Shown: positions 8,718 to 17,838 of the stretch, one piece after another
Layout of the letters: every line of letters starts with the position of its first letter
Numbering within the stretch: the first letter of the stretch is position 1
DNA from: Chryseobacterium tructae
Lineage (GTDB): Bacteria; Bacteroidota; Bacteroidia; Flavobacteriales; Weeksellaceae
Direction of reading: 5' to 3'
DNA: 64,000 nt
NCBI RefSeq assembly: GCF_030409875.1
Contig: NZ_JAUFQR010000001.1
Coordinates: 1,178,001-1,242,000 of the forward strand
Program-made: the position numbers and the translations under genes
The notes under the pieces: model-generated
What the model saw: the letters and a program-made list of their open reading frames with translations, nothing else
Told to the model about the DNA's origin: nothing
Database searches by the model: none

Positions 8718-9359
8718 ATGAAAAATATAGGGGAATTTTCTGCAGATGGTTATGGCTTGGCAATTATTTCAACAGACCTCTTTACCGAATATCTTAAGGA
8801 GAAGAAGTGCAGGGGGAAAAAATTGTTATCTTATTTTGATCAACATAAAGATCTTTTTTTGACTTCCATTAAAGATGGACGATTCCTGCCATTCTATCAG
8901 ATTAGTGTTTTCGAATATACCATTTTTACTTCAGTAGATGAGAAAAGTATTGAATTTCCACAGGAATATGATGAGGTTTTCCGGTATAATAACTTTTTTC
9001 TTGAAGTAGGAGATTTGGAACGAATTTGTTTTGCAAGTTTTAATTACCTGGAATACCGCCTGGAAAATATCAAACAGAATATAACAGATAAGGAAGATCA
9101 AATTCCGACAGGAGCAGACGGACATCTTGAATCTTATTTTCCTGCAAAAGGTTTTGATCTGCCCAAAGGAATTTATGAATTTGATCTGATTGGATTGGAG
9201 CGGAAGGAAAAATGGGAAAGGGAAAGTGAAAATTATGCTTATGCATTTGTTTTTCGTAGAAATGGAAAAGCCGAAAATCATAATTTTGAGAAGGCAGATA
9301 ATGATTCTCATTGTTTTGATATTGTGGGTTATAAGAAACAATTGAATACAGAAAATTAA
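8718..9359 (+). CDS. Hypothetical protein, likely cytoplasmic
   Basis: 213 residues, with no signal peptide or membrane segment. It has many aromatic residues and acidic patches; a central motif Glu-Ser-Tyr-Phe-Pro-Ala-Lys-Gly-Phe-Asp-Leu-Pro-Lys-Gly-Ile-Tyr suggests a folded beta domain. I do not recognise it. It lies 45 bases after the lipoprotein gene and 27 bases before the next secreted-protein gene, so an operon is likely. Confidence 0.55.
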   Translation: MKNIGEFSADGYGLAIISTDLFTEYLKEKKCRGKKLLSYFDQHKDLFLTSIKDGRFLPFYQISVFEYTIFTSVDEKSIEFPQEYDEVFRYNNFFLEVGDLERICFASFNYLEYRLENIKQNITDKEDQIPTGADGHLESYFPAKGFDLPKGIYEFDLIGLERKEKWERESENYAYAFVFRRNGKAENHNFEKADNDSHCFDIVGYKKQLNTEN

Positions 9360-9386
9360 TAAGAATACAATCACCAAAATATTGAA

Positions 9387-9872
9387 ATGAAGCTGACAAA
9401 ATACTTTTCATTATGTTTTCTAATTGGATTACAGTTTGTATGCTATGGACAAACACAATCAGGAAACCAGTCGCTGCAAATAAACGCTGAAGCATTTACC
9501 AAAAAAATGATCCATCTGATTACACAGAAAGATTATGCTGCATTAAATAAACTAACGACTCCAAAAGTCTACTGTTATCTGTGTTTTGAAGAGACTCCGG
9601 GAAAGAATGCATTCATTAAGAAAGATGTTTTTTACACACAACATGCTGGTGAAATTTTTAACAAAGATCTGATTGAAAGACTGGATCGTAATGAAATAAA
9701 GTTCTCCTATGACGGATCTGATCCCGGATTCAAAGACAGAGATTATATCGTATTGTATACTACTTATCGTCCGAATGAATTTGGAGATGGTCATGAAGGG
9801 GCTCAATTTGTATTTTGGTTAAAAGAGGAAAAAGGGAACTTTAAACTTTCAGGGATTGAAACAATACCTTAA
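9387..9872 (+). CDS. Secreted protein, unknown function (possible NTF2-like fold)
   Basis: 161 residues with a signal peptide (cleavage around Cys-Tyr-Gly-Gln, residue 22). The mature part begins with an amphipathic helix (Ala-Glu-Ala-Phe-Thr-Lys-Lys-Met-Ile-His-Leu-Ile) and continues Leu-Asn-Lys-Leu-Thr-Thr-Pro-Lys-Val-Tyr, a layout that recalls NTF2/SnoaL-like proteins, but the match is weak. A Cys-Tyr-Leu-Cys pair could form a disulfide in the periplasm. It sits 15 bases before the next gene on the same strand. Confidence 0.55.
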   Translation: MKLTKYFSLCFLIGLQFVCYGQTQSGNQSLQINAEAFTKKMIHLITQKDYAALNKLTTPKVYCYLCFEETPGKNAFIKKDVFYTQHAGEIFNKDLIERLDRNEIKFSYDGSDPGFKDRDYIVLYTTYRPNEFGDGHEGAQFVFWLKEEKGNFKLSGIETIP

Positions 9873-9887
9873 AGATCAAAAAACATC

Positions 9888-10478
9888 ATGAAAATAAGTT
9901 CAATTCTTTTATTTTTTGTCATAATCGTTGGATTCCGAAGCATTAAAGCAAATGATCATCCTGTCAGTACAGGTATTGACAATACCTATTTTAAACATTC
10001 CTTTCATGGTACAGATACGTTGCGGGTTTCTCAAAATGATACTGCTGTATTCAGAAAAGAGGAATTTATGATGAAGCATCCTGAAAGTAATCCTAAACCA
10101 TCAGTACGCTATGAACTAATCAGTCCCAAAGATGGAACATATTATTTTATTTATAATGATAAGAAGCAATTGGCAGAAGAAGGAAAATACACCGCTCAGT
10201 ACAAATATGAGGGAATTACTTATGATAAGGGAGGTTTCTATAATTCAAAAACTTATTTTTATAAGACGAATGGCCATTTGAAAACAATCCATTATCAGGA
10301 AGATGGAAGAAACCTGAAGACTGAATTTTTTGATCAAGATAAGCAGTTAACCCAAATAAGATACTTCAATAAAAGATCATCAGACACCGATAAAGTTGAA
10401 TTTTATAAAAAAGGGAAATTAAAACAAACCCGTATATATACAGCTTTTAATACCTATTATACGATAAAGGAAAAGTAA
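9888..10478 (+). CDS. Secreted protein with YwqK/MORN-like repeats
   Basis: 196 residues with a signal peptide of about 21 residues ending before Asn-Asp-His-Pro. From about residue 85 the sequence is a series of short strands with the pattern Tyr-x-x-Gly-x-Leu-x-x-x-x-x-Tyr and Lys-x-Glu-Phe-Phe-Asp, as in the repeat proteins called YwqK-family antitoxin components or MORN-like repeats in Bacteroidota. The name is historical and does not prove an antitoxin role. It ends the 8028-10478 same-strand run and is convergent with the next gene, with an 8-base gap. Confidence 0.55.
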   Translation: MKISSILLFFVIIVGFRSIKANDHPVSTGIDNTYFKHSFHGTDTLRVSQNDTAVFRKEEFMMKHPESNPKPSVRYELISPKDGTYYFIYNDKKQLAEEGKYTAQYKYEGITYDKGGFYNSKTYFYKTNGHLKTIHYQEDGRNLKTEFFDQDKQLTQIRYFNKRSSDTDKVEFYKKGKLKQTRIYTAFNTYYTIKEK

Positions 10479-10485
10479 TCATCTC

Positions 10486-10830
10486 TTATAGATTGCGTGC
10501 CGTATTCAACATCCAATTACAAAAGCCATCACCACCACTCCATAAACAGCTGAGATATAATGCCGGAATAATAAAACATAAAAGAAAAGGAAGATCTATA
10601 AGTGCCGTTTTATACTCTTTCTTCCTTAATCTGATGATGAAATCTGTCATAAAGCCTATAAATAAAGAGAATAGAATAAAAGTTAACAAAAGCGCTATTC
10701 CTAATCCAACATCCGTAGGATGCTCTTTTTTACGATTGTTCTGAAATGCTATTTCAGCAAAAATATATAGGCATATTAAAGGAATGGCAGTAACCAGCAG
10801 ACGTTTCAAAAAAGGCTTAAGAATTTTCAT
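10486..10830 (-). CDS. Small inner-membrane protein, unknown function
   Basis: 114 residues with about three hydrophobic helices (near 10-27, 42-68 and 78-96) joined by short Lys/Arg-rich loops, ending in a Trp/Cys/Asn-containing tail. No family is recognised. It follows the gene starting at 11889 on the same strand with a 24-base gap, so the two may be cotranscribed. Confidence 0.5.
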   Translation of the reverse strand: MKILKPFLKRLLVTAIPLICLYIFAEIAFQNNRKKEHPTDVGLGIALLLTFILFSLFIGFMTDFIIRLRKKEYKTALIDLPFLLCFIIPALYLSCLWSGGDGFCNWMLNTARNL

Positions 10831-10854
10831 AGAAATAGAGTTGCTAAAGTGAAT

Positions 10855-11889
10855 TTATCTTTTTGAAGTTTTAGGTCTTATAAGATAGTAGAGCTGATTT
10901 TCTTCGTCAATCAGTAACAAGTAATCGCCGTTTTTCGGCTGGTATACAAAATAAGAAAAAGGATCTCTGACCTGATTGCCGGAAGAATCTATGAAGACAT
11001 CCTGCTTGTAATGCACTATTTTCTTGGGCATTTTAATAGAAAAATAAGAAGTTCCTGTCCATCCTTTGTGATTGGATCCATTTCCGGTTCCCCAGCTAAG
11101 ATTTTTGAGGCTCCAGAAAGTACGATCACTCCATTTTTCTTTTTGAACATGTTCTCTTTTGATAATTCCGGAAGGCTTATCTACCTCATAACCGGAATTT
11201 CCATAGTTAATAGCCTTTTTGTTGGGAGTGTTTTGGGGATAGCCATGCCAGTCTTTTTCCGCATAAAAGTAGTTCCAGACATTATCTTTAAATACAGTCA
11301 ATTTATATTTATATTCATTCCCTGTTGTATCAGAATGAATGATATCATCATACATATATTCTCTTTCTGCAGTAATAGCTTTCGTCTCTGCTACTGAAAA
11401 TATTTTAGCATCGTTTATATTTTTATAGGGATAATGGGTTGTATCCCCATTTTTTATCCAGTTAGTATAAGTATTCTGATCTACATCCAGAATATAATCA
11501 TTGAAGGTTTGGTAATTATGAATTCCTTTTTCAGTATTGTATTTGTATTGGAGGCTATCTGTTATTTGTCCTTTCAGATTGATTTTATACCATGTATAGA
11601 TATTATCGGCACCTTCTTTTTTAGAATCATGATCTCTTTTGGTAATGATGACAATAGTACTGTCGTTTTCCTGGATAACAGGCTCATGGATGCCTCGGGA
11701 AAGCTTAATGATTTCATAGTCATTATCTTTCAGGCTATCTAATGTAGTATATGATTGGTATTGTTCCGGAAGTTTTTCTGATCTCAGTTTATACCGTTGA
11801 TAATACATCTCAGCATCAGGTAAGATGATAATGGCAACAATAGCAATGCCCCAGAATATAAAAGATTTCTTTGTGAGATTAAATTTCAT
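10855..11889 (-). CDS. Membrane-anchored hypothetical protein
   Basis: 344 residues. One hydrophobic segment near the N-terminus (about 10-25, no lipobox) anchors it; the remainder is a large polar domain outside the membrane, rich in Tyr, Trp, Asp and Asn with alternating strand-like patterns that hint at a propeller or beta-rich fold. I do not recognise a family. The ATG at 11889-11887 gives Met-Lys-Phe-Asn-Leu-Thr-Lys-Lys-Ser before the hydrophobic segment, a sensible membrane start. Confidence 0.6.
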   Translation of the reverse strand: MKFNLTKKSFIFWGIAIVAIIILPDAEMYYQRYKLRSEKLPEQYQSYTTLDSLKDNDYEIIKLSRGIHEPVIQENDSTIVIITKRDHDSKKEGADNIYTWYKINLKGQITDSLQYKYNTEKGIHNYQTFNDYILDVDQNTYTNWIKNGDTTHYPYKNINDAKIFSVAETKAITAEREYMYDDIIHSDTTGNEYKYKLTVFKDNVWNYFYAEKDWHGYPQNTPNKKAINYGNSGYEVDKPSGIIKREHVQKEKWSDRTFWSLKNLSWGTGNGSNHKGWTGTSYFSIKMPKKIVHYKQDVFIDSSGNQVRDPFSYFVYQPKNGDYLLLIDEENQLYYLIRPKTSKR

Positions 11890-12075
11890 CGTAGGTTTTT
11901 TAGTTTTTTATGAGGGAAGGCAAAATACGATAAAATACAGAATATTGAAAATAAAATGTGGTCAAGAAGTACATTTAAGTATATTCTTTAGAGCATTTAT
12001 AGCGATGATAGTCCGTTTTTAAAAATGAAAATAATCATTTCCAGAACTTTCGAATTGATACAATAGAGTTATACC

Positions 12076-12370
12076 TTATTTCAAAAGTTTAAGTAGTTCT
12101 GCATTTTTATGGGCTTTAGCCATTTGTAAGATTGTCTTTACGGAAACGGTGCCATTATATAATATATATCAAAAGTGATTCTGGACTTTTTATCAGCTCC
12201 CTGAGACGGAAGATATTTTCTAATTTTAGTATCATCTTTTTCTAAGCAAGCAATAAAGCTTGATGTCCGTCATAATTGAAAAATCGATTGGTGAATCTTT
12301 TGTTTTTAGAGGGATTTTTTTGATGAATTCCAAGCCTTTGCTTTTTACAGCCAATAATAAAAGTTTTCAA
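12076..12370 (-). pseudogene. Decayed ankyrin-repeat gene fragment
   Basis: No intact gene lies between 11890 and 12442. On the minus strand, pieces in different frames read as ankyrin-repeat sequence: Asp-Gly-His-Gln-Ala-Leu (about 12255-12275), then in another frame Ile-Ala-Cys-Leu-Glu-Lys-Asp-Asp and Gln-Gly-Ala-Asp-Lys-Lys, then the terminal helix Met-Ala-Lys-Ala-His-Lys-Asn-Ala-Glu-Leu-Leu with a stop at 12078-12076. These match the ankyrin pattern of Ala-Leu-Leu-Ile-Ala-Cys, then Gly-Ala-Asp. Several frame changes in under 300 bases point to real decay more than a single sequencing error. The left boundary of the fragment is uncertain. Confidence 0.5.
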
Positions 12371-12442
12371 GGTGTGATAGAAAAGACAAACCTGTAATGA
12401 GAACTGGCTCACCACAGGTTTCATCTAATCAATATAATCCAG

Positions 12443-12796
12443 TTATAGGATTTCCACCTCTTCCGGAACGATAAATAGGATGATACATCCGTTTTCAGAT
12501 CGTACCGAATGTTTGAAATTGGGTGGAGTATATAAATAATCTCCCTTTTCCAGATGTCCACCAGCAATAAGAGCATCACCTTCCAGAATAAAAAGTTCTT
12601 CTCCTGCAGGATGATTATGATAGGGATAGCTTGCCCCAGCTTCAAACTTTAAGAGGATTGTAGTAGATCTGTTTTTCTCGGGATCAAATTTTAATGATTT
12701 TACAAAAATGCCTTCATAATGAATTCCTTTTTCAAGTAAAGGCTGCCATTCTTTTTGCTCTGTTTTTACAATGTAGTCATAGATGTTAGTGTTCAT
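12443..12796 (-). CDS. Cupin-domain protein (ChrR-like cupin)
   Basis: 117 residues, a single small cupin barrel. Motif 1 is Tyr-His-Asn-His-Pro-Ala-Gly-Glu-Glu-Leu-Phe-Ile-Leu-Glu-Gly and motif 2 Gly-Asp-Tyr-Leu-Tyr-Thr-Pro-Pro-Asn-Phe-Lys-His, giving the two His, Glu and His that bind a metal. It resembles the anti-sigma ChrR-like cupins used as stand-alone sensors or small enzymes. It follows the DoxX gene by 22 bases on the same strand, so both likely share a transcript. The substrate is unknown. Confidence 0.8.
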   Translation of the reverse strand: MNTNIYDYIVKTEQKEWQPLLEKGIHYEGIFVKSLKFDPEKNRSTTILLKFEAGASYPYHNHPAGEELFILEGDALIAGGHLEKGDYLYTPPNFKHSVRSENGCIILFIVPEEVEIL

Positions 12797-12818
12797 GATA
12801 TTACAATTTTAAATTATT

Positions 12819-13241
12819 TTATGATTGATGTAAAAGTTGTTCTAAAGACCAGGAATATCTAGGAAAAGTACTCAATAAGAATGCACCGGCACTGAAAACA
12901 AAAACAGAATAATCCAAAGGTTCCTTACAACCAAAAGAAATACTCATGGCGACAGCAAAGACAAAAGTAAGAGCAGAACCGAACAAAGCTGCGTTACGGA
13001 TCTTATATCCTGTAAGAAGTAAAAAACCAAGGGTAAATTCTGCAATGGTAGATAAAACAGCAATAGAGGGAACCCATGAAAGAGGTAAAAATGAATTCAC
13101 TTCAGCGGTATAATGAACAAAATTTTTCCAACCGGAAGATGAGTTTCCCCAAAGATTGAGTCGACTGGCCACTGCAGATAAAAATCCAGTTGCTAAGGCT
13201 ATTCTTAATAAAAAAATGGCGATGTCTTGTCTTGTTTTCAT
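12819..13241 (-). CDS. DoxX-family membrane protein
   Basis: 140 residues with four hydrophobic helices and the DoxX-type pattern: an N-terminal Arg-Ile-Ala-Leu-Ala-Thr-Gly-Phe-Leu-Ser-Ala-Val-Ala-Ser-Arg-Leu helix, then a Glu-Phe-Thr-Leu-Gly-Phe-Leu-Leu-Leu-Thr-Gly-Tyr segment in the middle. Two ATGs in a row exist at 13241 and 13244; I use the inner one. DoxX relatives act in redox processes or as uncharacterised membrane subunits. It heads a two-gene unit with the cupin. Confidence 0.75.
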   Translation of the reverse strand: MKTRQDIAIFLLRIALATGFLSAVASRLNLWGNSSSGWKNFVHYTAEVNSFLPLSWVPSIAVLSTIAEFTLGFLLLTGYKIRNAALFGSALTFVFAVAMSISFGCKEPLDYSVFVFSAGAFLLSTFPRYSWSLEQLLHQS

Positions 13242-13541
13242 CATGATAATTGTTTGATCTTATTGACAGGTACAAAGTTCAGAGAAAGAGCACTTCTAAA
13301 GAATAGACAATTCCGGGAAAAGCATATAATATTTGATAGAAATGATTTTTTTTAGATGGATTTTATTTAAAAAAAAGTGATTCTTATTGTGTTTTTTTTA
13401 TAAAAATGTGGTATATGTTTTTATTTGTGTTGTGATTATGTAATGTTTTTTGATTTTTATGTAATCTAATTGAATTGTTATTAAGTAACTTTATTTCACA
13501 AAATATTGAGACATAATTAGAATAACATTAAATCTGAAATT
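13242..13541. other. Intergenic spacer between divergent genes
   Basis: About 300 AT-rich bases separate the divergent DoxX and ThDP-enzyme genes. It must hold both promoters, but I see no clean TAnnTTTG box, hairpin or small gene in it. Confidence 0.4.
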
Positions 13542-15265
13542 ATGGAAAAGCGTCTTACTGAAAAACACCCTTTGTTATCATTATTAAACGATTTAGGTAT
13601 CGTATTCTATGCAGGAGTAACCGGGGGTGGGGTTATTCATTTTCTGAAATATATTTCGCAATATTCAGAAGATAAGGTAAATGAGCCATCTTTTTTGACC
13701 ATTGGTGAGTATGTCGCGGGATTTATCCCTTTAGGATACTTTTTAGCAAGCAGGAAAGTGGCTTGTGGAGTGGCAACTACAGGTGCTGCTACCAAACTCC
13801 TTGCCTGTGGAATGAGTGATGCCAAGCTGCATAATATTCCTTCAATATATGTTGTCCCTGAAACTGATATAGAGTATACATTTCCGGGGGCATTACAAGA
13901 TACCTCAGTATTTGGAAGCAATATGGTTCATCAGATAATGGCAGAATTTCCTAATTCAACTTTTGTGCTTAATGAATTTTTTTCTTTTCAAAATCATGCC
14001 CAGAAGATTCATGAGTTTCTAAAACAAAGTCGTCCGATCATCTTTATCCTTTCCAAACATACCACACGTCTTCAGTATGAAAATGTTTAAAGTTAAAAGA
14101 ACCCGAAAATTCCGATCATAATAATAGGGAGCTCTTGCAGGAGGTGAGATCATTTGTGTCAGTATTCAGATCAGCAATTCATCATCGGAGATTAATTATT
14201 ATGGTGGGGGAAGAACTTTTTCACTGCGCTGATGCAAAAGTTTTGACCACTCTTTTGAGTGAAGGTCTACAAGCTGAAACTATTTGGAGCATGAATGGAG
14301 CTAATTCTGTGAGTCGAAAGAATAAATATGGATTTGGTCATATTGGCTTTGGTGGAAATGATCTGGCAATGGATATTTTTCAATCTATTAATGAAAATGA
14401 TTGTGTTTTACTTTTAGGAATATGTCCTGATGAATATACAACCAATTTTAAACAGCTTACCGCTGCTGAAGTTTTTTATGTAGGTCAGGCAGGTGAGGTC
14501 TATGGGTTGGTGGATCATAAAATGACTTATTTTATAAAAGGAAATTTTCATGCAATTCAAGGAGATCTGTCGTTGATATTAAATGAAATGGTGAGTGATA
14601 TTCAAAAAGGAGGATATACCCATATTTTGGCATCGGAAGCTCCTCAAAACCTTAATAAAGAGAATTTTCAAGCCGCAAGAGAAGGATATGTTGATATGGC
14701 AGATTTTTACCTGCAGCTTGATGAATTATGGGCTGAAAACTCAATAGCATTTTTAGATGTTTGCCTAGCTTATAAAGATCATCAATATGTAATTCCGAGA
14801 CCTAATGATCATATAGATTTTATATCTTTATATAGAGGATCAGCAATGGGAGGAGCATTTGGGCTCGCAGTCGGCGCTAAGATTGGCGCACCAGAAAAGA
14901 ATGTTTTTTGTTTTACCGGAGATGGATGTTTTCGTTTATTTGCGGGAACTATGGCTGAGGTTTCTGATTTGGGAATCGTCGTTTTTCTTTTGAATAACCA
15001 AACATTAGGGATTGTATCTCAGGGATTACGTAAAATTCTTCCTGATGTTATTGAAGAAGGTTATCATTCTGTTGTTAAAGAAGTAGATTATTGTGGAATA
15101 GCCCGTTCTTTTGGTTGGAAATCATTTAAACTAAATCCGGATTTGAGCAACTTATCTACGATCTTTGAAGAGATAAAACCAGATATGAAACAGTCTGTTT
15201 TCATTGAGTTAGAGGTTGATCCTGAACAACAATTAGGGAAAAATCCAAGATTAGCCAACTTATAA
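13542..15265 (+). CDS. Thiamine-diphosphate-dependent enzyme, decarboxylase type (frame broken once)
   Basis: Two frames join into about 574 residues, the normal size of a ThDP decarboxylase. The first holds the PYR domain with the catalytic-type glutamate near residue 56 (Ile-Gly-Glu-Tyr-Val-Ala-Gly). The second holds the central and PP domains with the cofactor motif Gly-Asp-Gly, then about 25 residues to Asn-Asn. The break is in the TTT at 14086-14088; one more T reads through as Glu-Asn-Val-Leu-Lys-Leu-Lys-Glu-Pro-Glu and removes the in-frame stop. It resembles phosphonopyruvate- and sulfopyruvate-decarboxylase-like enzymes, but the substrate cannot be told. Its flanking genes do not reveal a pathway. 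Confidence 0.75.
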
Positions 15266-16053
15266 TTACATTTTTACTGCTTTCTGGTACTCTTTAGGAG
15301 ATTTTGAAGTGTGTTTTTTAAAGAAATTTGAAAAATAAAAAGGATCATTGAAACCAAGTTGGTAGGCAATTTCTTTAACACTTAGCTTTCATACAACAAC
15401 AATCTTTTAGCTTCAGAAATGGTAAGGCTATAGATTACATTCTGGGCCGTTTTATTGGTGTGAAGTTTAGATACTTCATTTAATTTAGCCTCTGTAGTTG
15501 TCAATACATTTGCATGATAGGAGACAGGATAGGTATTGGAGAAATTATGACGAACACTTTCTAAAAACTTTAAAAACAATGCATCCGGCTTCCATATTTC
15601 ATCACCATTGGCAATTTTAGAACGGTTAATTTCTACTAAAAGTAATTCTACCAAAGAATGAGTTGAGGTCAGGTATTGGTAGGGCTTTTCGTGGATTTCC
15701 TTTTCAATCATGTTGAGAGTATCTGTGAAAAAATCTGGGTGCTGAATGGTAATCATTTCATTCATTCCAAAATGACAGAACAATCCGTTGTGAAAAATCA
15801 ATTCAATATCACTATCGCTTTTACAGAAAAAATCGAGGGTAAATTCAAGAGAGGTGAGATCGCCTTCCACAGAAATTAACTGATGAAACTGTCCGGAAGT
15901 AATGGTAACGGTTTGACCGCTTTTCAGGAGAAAAGTATTCTCGTCAATCAGAATTTCAGCAGTCCCGGTATTGCACCAGAACAAAGTATACTTTACCACC
16001 CGTCGTGGCGCCGGATGTCCTTCCTGATGAGAATATTTTTTTACTTCAATCAT
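15266..16053 (-). CDS. AraC-family transcriptional regulator (frame broken once)
   Basis: About 262 residues. The N-terminal 130 residues form a cupin-like effector domain; the C-terminal 100 hold two helix-turn-helix motifs, the second reading Val-Lys-Glu-Ile-Ala-Tyr-Gln-Leu-Gly-Phe-Asn-Asp-Pro-Phe-Tyr-Phe-Ser, an AraC hallmark. The apparent stop at 15382 is caused by one missing base near 15384-15386; adding it restores this second motif and a natural stop at 15266, one base past the ThDP gene's stop. The ATG at 16053 is preferred to a longer upstream start, which would overlap the upstream non-coding stretch. It might control the divergent nucleoside hydrolase gene (inference). Confidence 0.82.
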
Positions 16054-16215
16054 TTTTATTCGTGATAATGGTAAGTACCCGATAGGGCTGAATCTTTTCA
16101 CTAAATTACAAAGACTTCGGGATTTAGTGTCATATTTAATAAACGATTTTTGTTTGAGAAAGAAATTATTATTTTTCAATGACGGTCTCAAAAAAAGCAT
16201 AATCTTTATTTTTTA

Positions 16216-16223
16216 TATTTTTG
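16216..16223 (+). promoter_or_regulatory. Possible -7 box (TAnnTTTG) before the nucleoside hydrolase gene
   Basis: The sequence TATTTTTG fits the Bacteroidota -7 consensus and lies 31 bases upstream of the start at 16255. I found no clear TTG partner at the usual distance, so this is tentative. Confidence 0.35.
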
Positions 16224-16254
16224 CCGCTGAAAACTAATATACTATAAAAACGAT

Positions 16255-17124
16255 ATGCAACTTAAATTGCCTTTCCATTTCGATATGGAAACTGCAGATC
16301 CTGATGATTCTATGACCCTTGCTATTTTAGCAACCCATCCAAAAGTTAATTTGGTAAGTATTTCTGTACATCCGGGAGGAACAGATCAAATTGGCTTTGT
16401 ACGCCATGTTTTACGAATTCTTGATAGAGAAGACGTTCGCATTGGAGCTGGAACTCCCAAATCTATAGCTAAACGTGTTTCGGGGTTTTACCGTGACTGG
16501 GTAGGGAATTTTGAAGATTCCAATGCAGATGATACTGCCGCGAATATTATGGCAGAAACACTTCAGAAATTTCCTGATTGCACTTTGCTAACCGGGGCAG
16601 CACTTACGAATCCACATTCTTTATTGGAAACCGGAGTATTCTTTAATCGCTGGTTTTGCCAGGGAGGTTTTGCAGGAGATAATATTGTTTCAAAGGAACA
16701 CCGTCTGGAGAAATTTGATGGAAAACTTGTTTGTGCGACTTTTAATCTGAACGGTAACCCGCTTGCGGCTGAAGCTTTGCTTTCAATCCCTATGGCTGAA
16801 AGACGAATGATTAGTAAAAACGTTTGTCATGGGGCTGTTTTCACCAAAGAAGATGCTAAACTGCTTATTCCGTTTCGTAATCACAACAAAGGGCTGGATC
16901 TGTTTCTGAAGGCTGTAGAACTAAAAGAGAAAGCACTCCATGATACAGTAGCGGCTTTACTGGCAATTGATCCCTCTAAAGCAAATTGGGCAGAAGTTAT
17001 CCCGTACAGAAAAAAAGGAGAGTGGGGATGCCTGGAAGCAGAAAAGCATCCGGAAAAGAGTATGTCATTAATCACGACTTATATCCCAGATTTAACAGAT
17101 CTTTGGATGGTGATAAAACCCTAA
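16255..17124 (+). CDS. Nucleoside hydrolase family protein
   Basis: 289 residues. The N-terminal strand ends in Phe-Asp-Met-Glu-Thr-Ala-Asp-Pro-Asp-Asp, a form of the Asp-rich calcium-binding motif of nucleoside hydrolases that splits the N-glycosidic bond of ribonucleosides. The mid-protein Leu-Leu-Thr-Gly-Ala-Ala-Leu-Thr-Asn and Phe-Asn-Leu-Asn-Gly-Asn-Pro-Leu-Ala-Ala-Glu-Ala stretches fit the family's later active-site loops (Asn and Asp/Glu ligands). The first motif is shifted from the usual Asp-Thr-Asp-Pro-Gly form, so substrate or activity may differ. A cytoplasmic salvage enzyme is the simplest reading. Confidence 0.75.
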   Translation: MQLKLPFHFDMETADPDDSMTLAILATHPKVNLVSISVHPGGTDQIGFVRHVLRILDREDVRIGAGTPKSIAKRVSGFYRDWVGNFEDSNADDTAANIMAETLQKFPDCTLLTGAALTNPHSLLETGVFFNRWFCQGGFAGDNIVSKEHRLEKFDGKLVCATFNLNGNPLAAEALLSIPMAERRMISKNVCHGAVFTKEDAKLLIPFRNHNKGLDLFLKAVELKEKALHDTVAALLAIDPSKANWAEVIPYRKKGEWGCLEAEKHPEKSMSLITTYIPDLTDLWMVIKP

Positions 17125-17177
17125 GTATTATCATAAAAGGCGAAGAACGCTAAAAAAAGCCTTCTCCGCCTTTAAAA

Positions 17178-17570
17178 TTATTTTCCAAAATATATCTGAT
17201 CTTGCTTCTGCTGTTCATTATAAATGATCTGGAAGCTTACAGGCATATATTGATAAAGGAGTTTCCAATGAGCGATCTTAGCATGTTTTTTAAAACTTTC
17301 AAAAGATCTTACAAAGATATTTTCGATCATTGTTCTTACATAGGAATTTCCGTTTCTGTAAAGTCCGTCCATCAGTTTGATGTGATGGGCAATAATGTTG
17401 ATCTTTGATTCCTGCAACAGACCTTTCAGATAATTAACTGTCATTTGCATAATTCCTGCAAAGTTATCCTGTACAGACAACTGTATGATTTCATTGCGAA
17501 GTCGCGGATAGAAAAATTTTAAGTATTCAACAGCTATTTTTTGATTAATAGTTTGCATTTGTACTTTCAT
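17178..17570 (-). CDS. Helical protein of a duplicated two-gene module (copy 2), unknown function
   Basis: About 130 residues, all-helical in appearance, with no signal or membrane segment. It is a paralogue of the 17839-18195 product: Asp-Gly-Leu-Tyr-Arg-Asn-Gly-Asn with Ile-Glu-Asn-Ile-Phe-Val-Arg-Ser aligns with Lys-Met-Tyr-Leu-Asn-Gly-Asp and Ile-Glu-Asn-Thr-Phe-Ile-Tyr-Ser. Its family may be one of the DUFs found near polymorphic-toxin immunity genes (weak memory, not certain). Just upstream lies a 43-residue membrane protein gene, the same order as in copy 1. I chose the start at 17570; ATGs at 17573 and 17558 are alternatives. Confidence 0.6.
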   Translation of the reverse strand: MKVQMQTINQKIAVEYLKFFYPRLRNEIIQLSVQDNFAGIMQMTVNYLKGLLQESKINIIAHHIKLMDGLYRNGNSYVRTMIENIFVRSFESFKKHAKIAHWKLLYQYMPVSFQIIYNEQQKQDQIYFGK

Positions 17571-17624
17571 CATAATTAAGAATTTTTCAAACACTTTTTA
17601 TTGCAGCGAAATGTATACCAAAAT

Positions 17625-17756
17625 TTAAAGACATGCTGCAAAAATAAAAACCCCTACAATCACAGCGATGTGAGTGAGTAATATCTCCGAATTGTGTCTG
17701 TTAGTCGTGTTTTTCCAGGTTTTCCAATCGGAAATCCTTCTGATTTTGTTTTTCAT
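17625..17756 (-). CDS. Tiny single-pass membrane protein (module copy 2)
   Basis: 43 residues, too short for normal gene callers. It has a basic, amphipathic start (Met-Lys-Asn-Lys-Ile-Arg-Arg-Ile-Ser-Asp-Trp) of about 27 residues, then one hydrophobic helix (His-Ile-Ala-Val-Ile-Val-Gly-Val-Phe-Ile-Phe-Ala-Ala) to the end. Its gene sits directly upstream of the helical-protein gene. The same layout (basic helix then one membrane helix, followed by the helical protein) occurs at 18207-18371. I call it on this parallel as well as on its reading frame. Confidence 0.55.
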   Translation of the reverse strand: MKNKIRRISDWKTWKNTTNRHNSEILLTHIAVIVGVFIFAACL

Positions 17757-17838
17757 AATCTATTGATTGTGAGTTATTTTTAATTTTGTTTAATTTAAAC
17801 ACTTTGTAATGAAACAGTCTAAAAATGTAATAAAAGCT

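Noticed and set aside
9070..9495. 141-residue minus-strand frame
   Set aside because: It overlaps two plausible plus-strand genes (8718-9359 and 9387-9872) that have signals and good spacing.
12242..12424. 60-residue protein gene
   Set aside because: Part of it matches an ankyrin pattern that continues in other frames, so it is better seen as decayed sequence.
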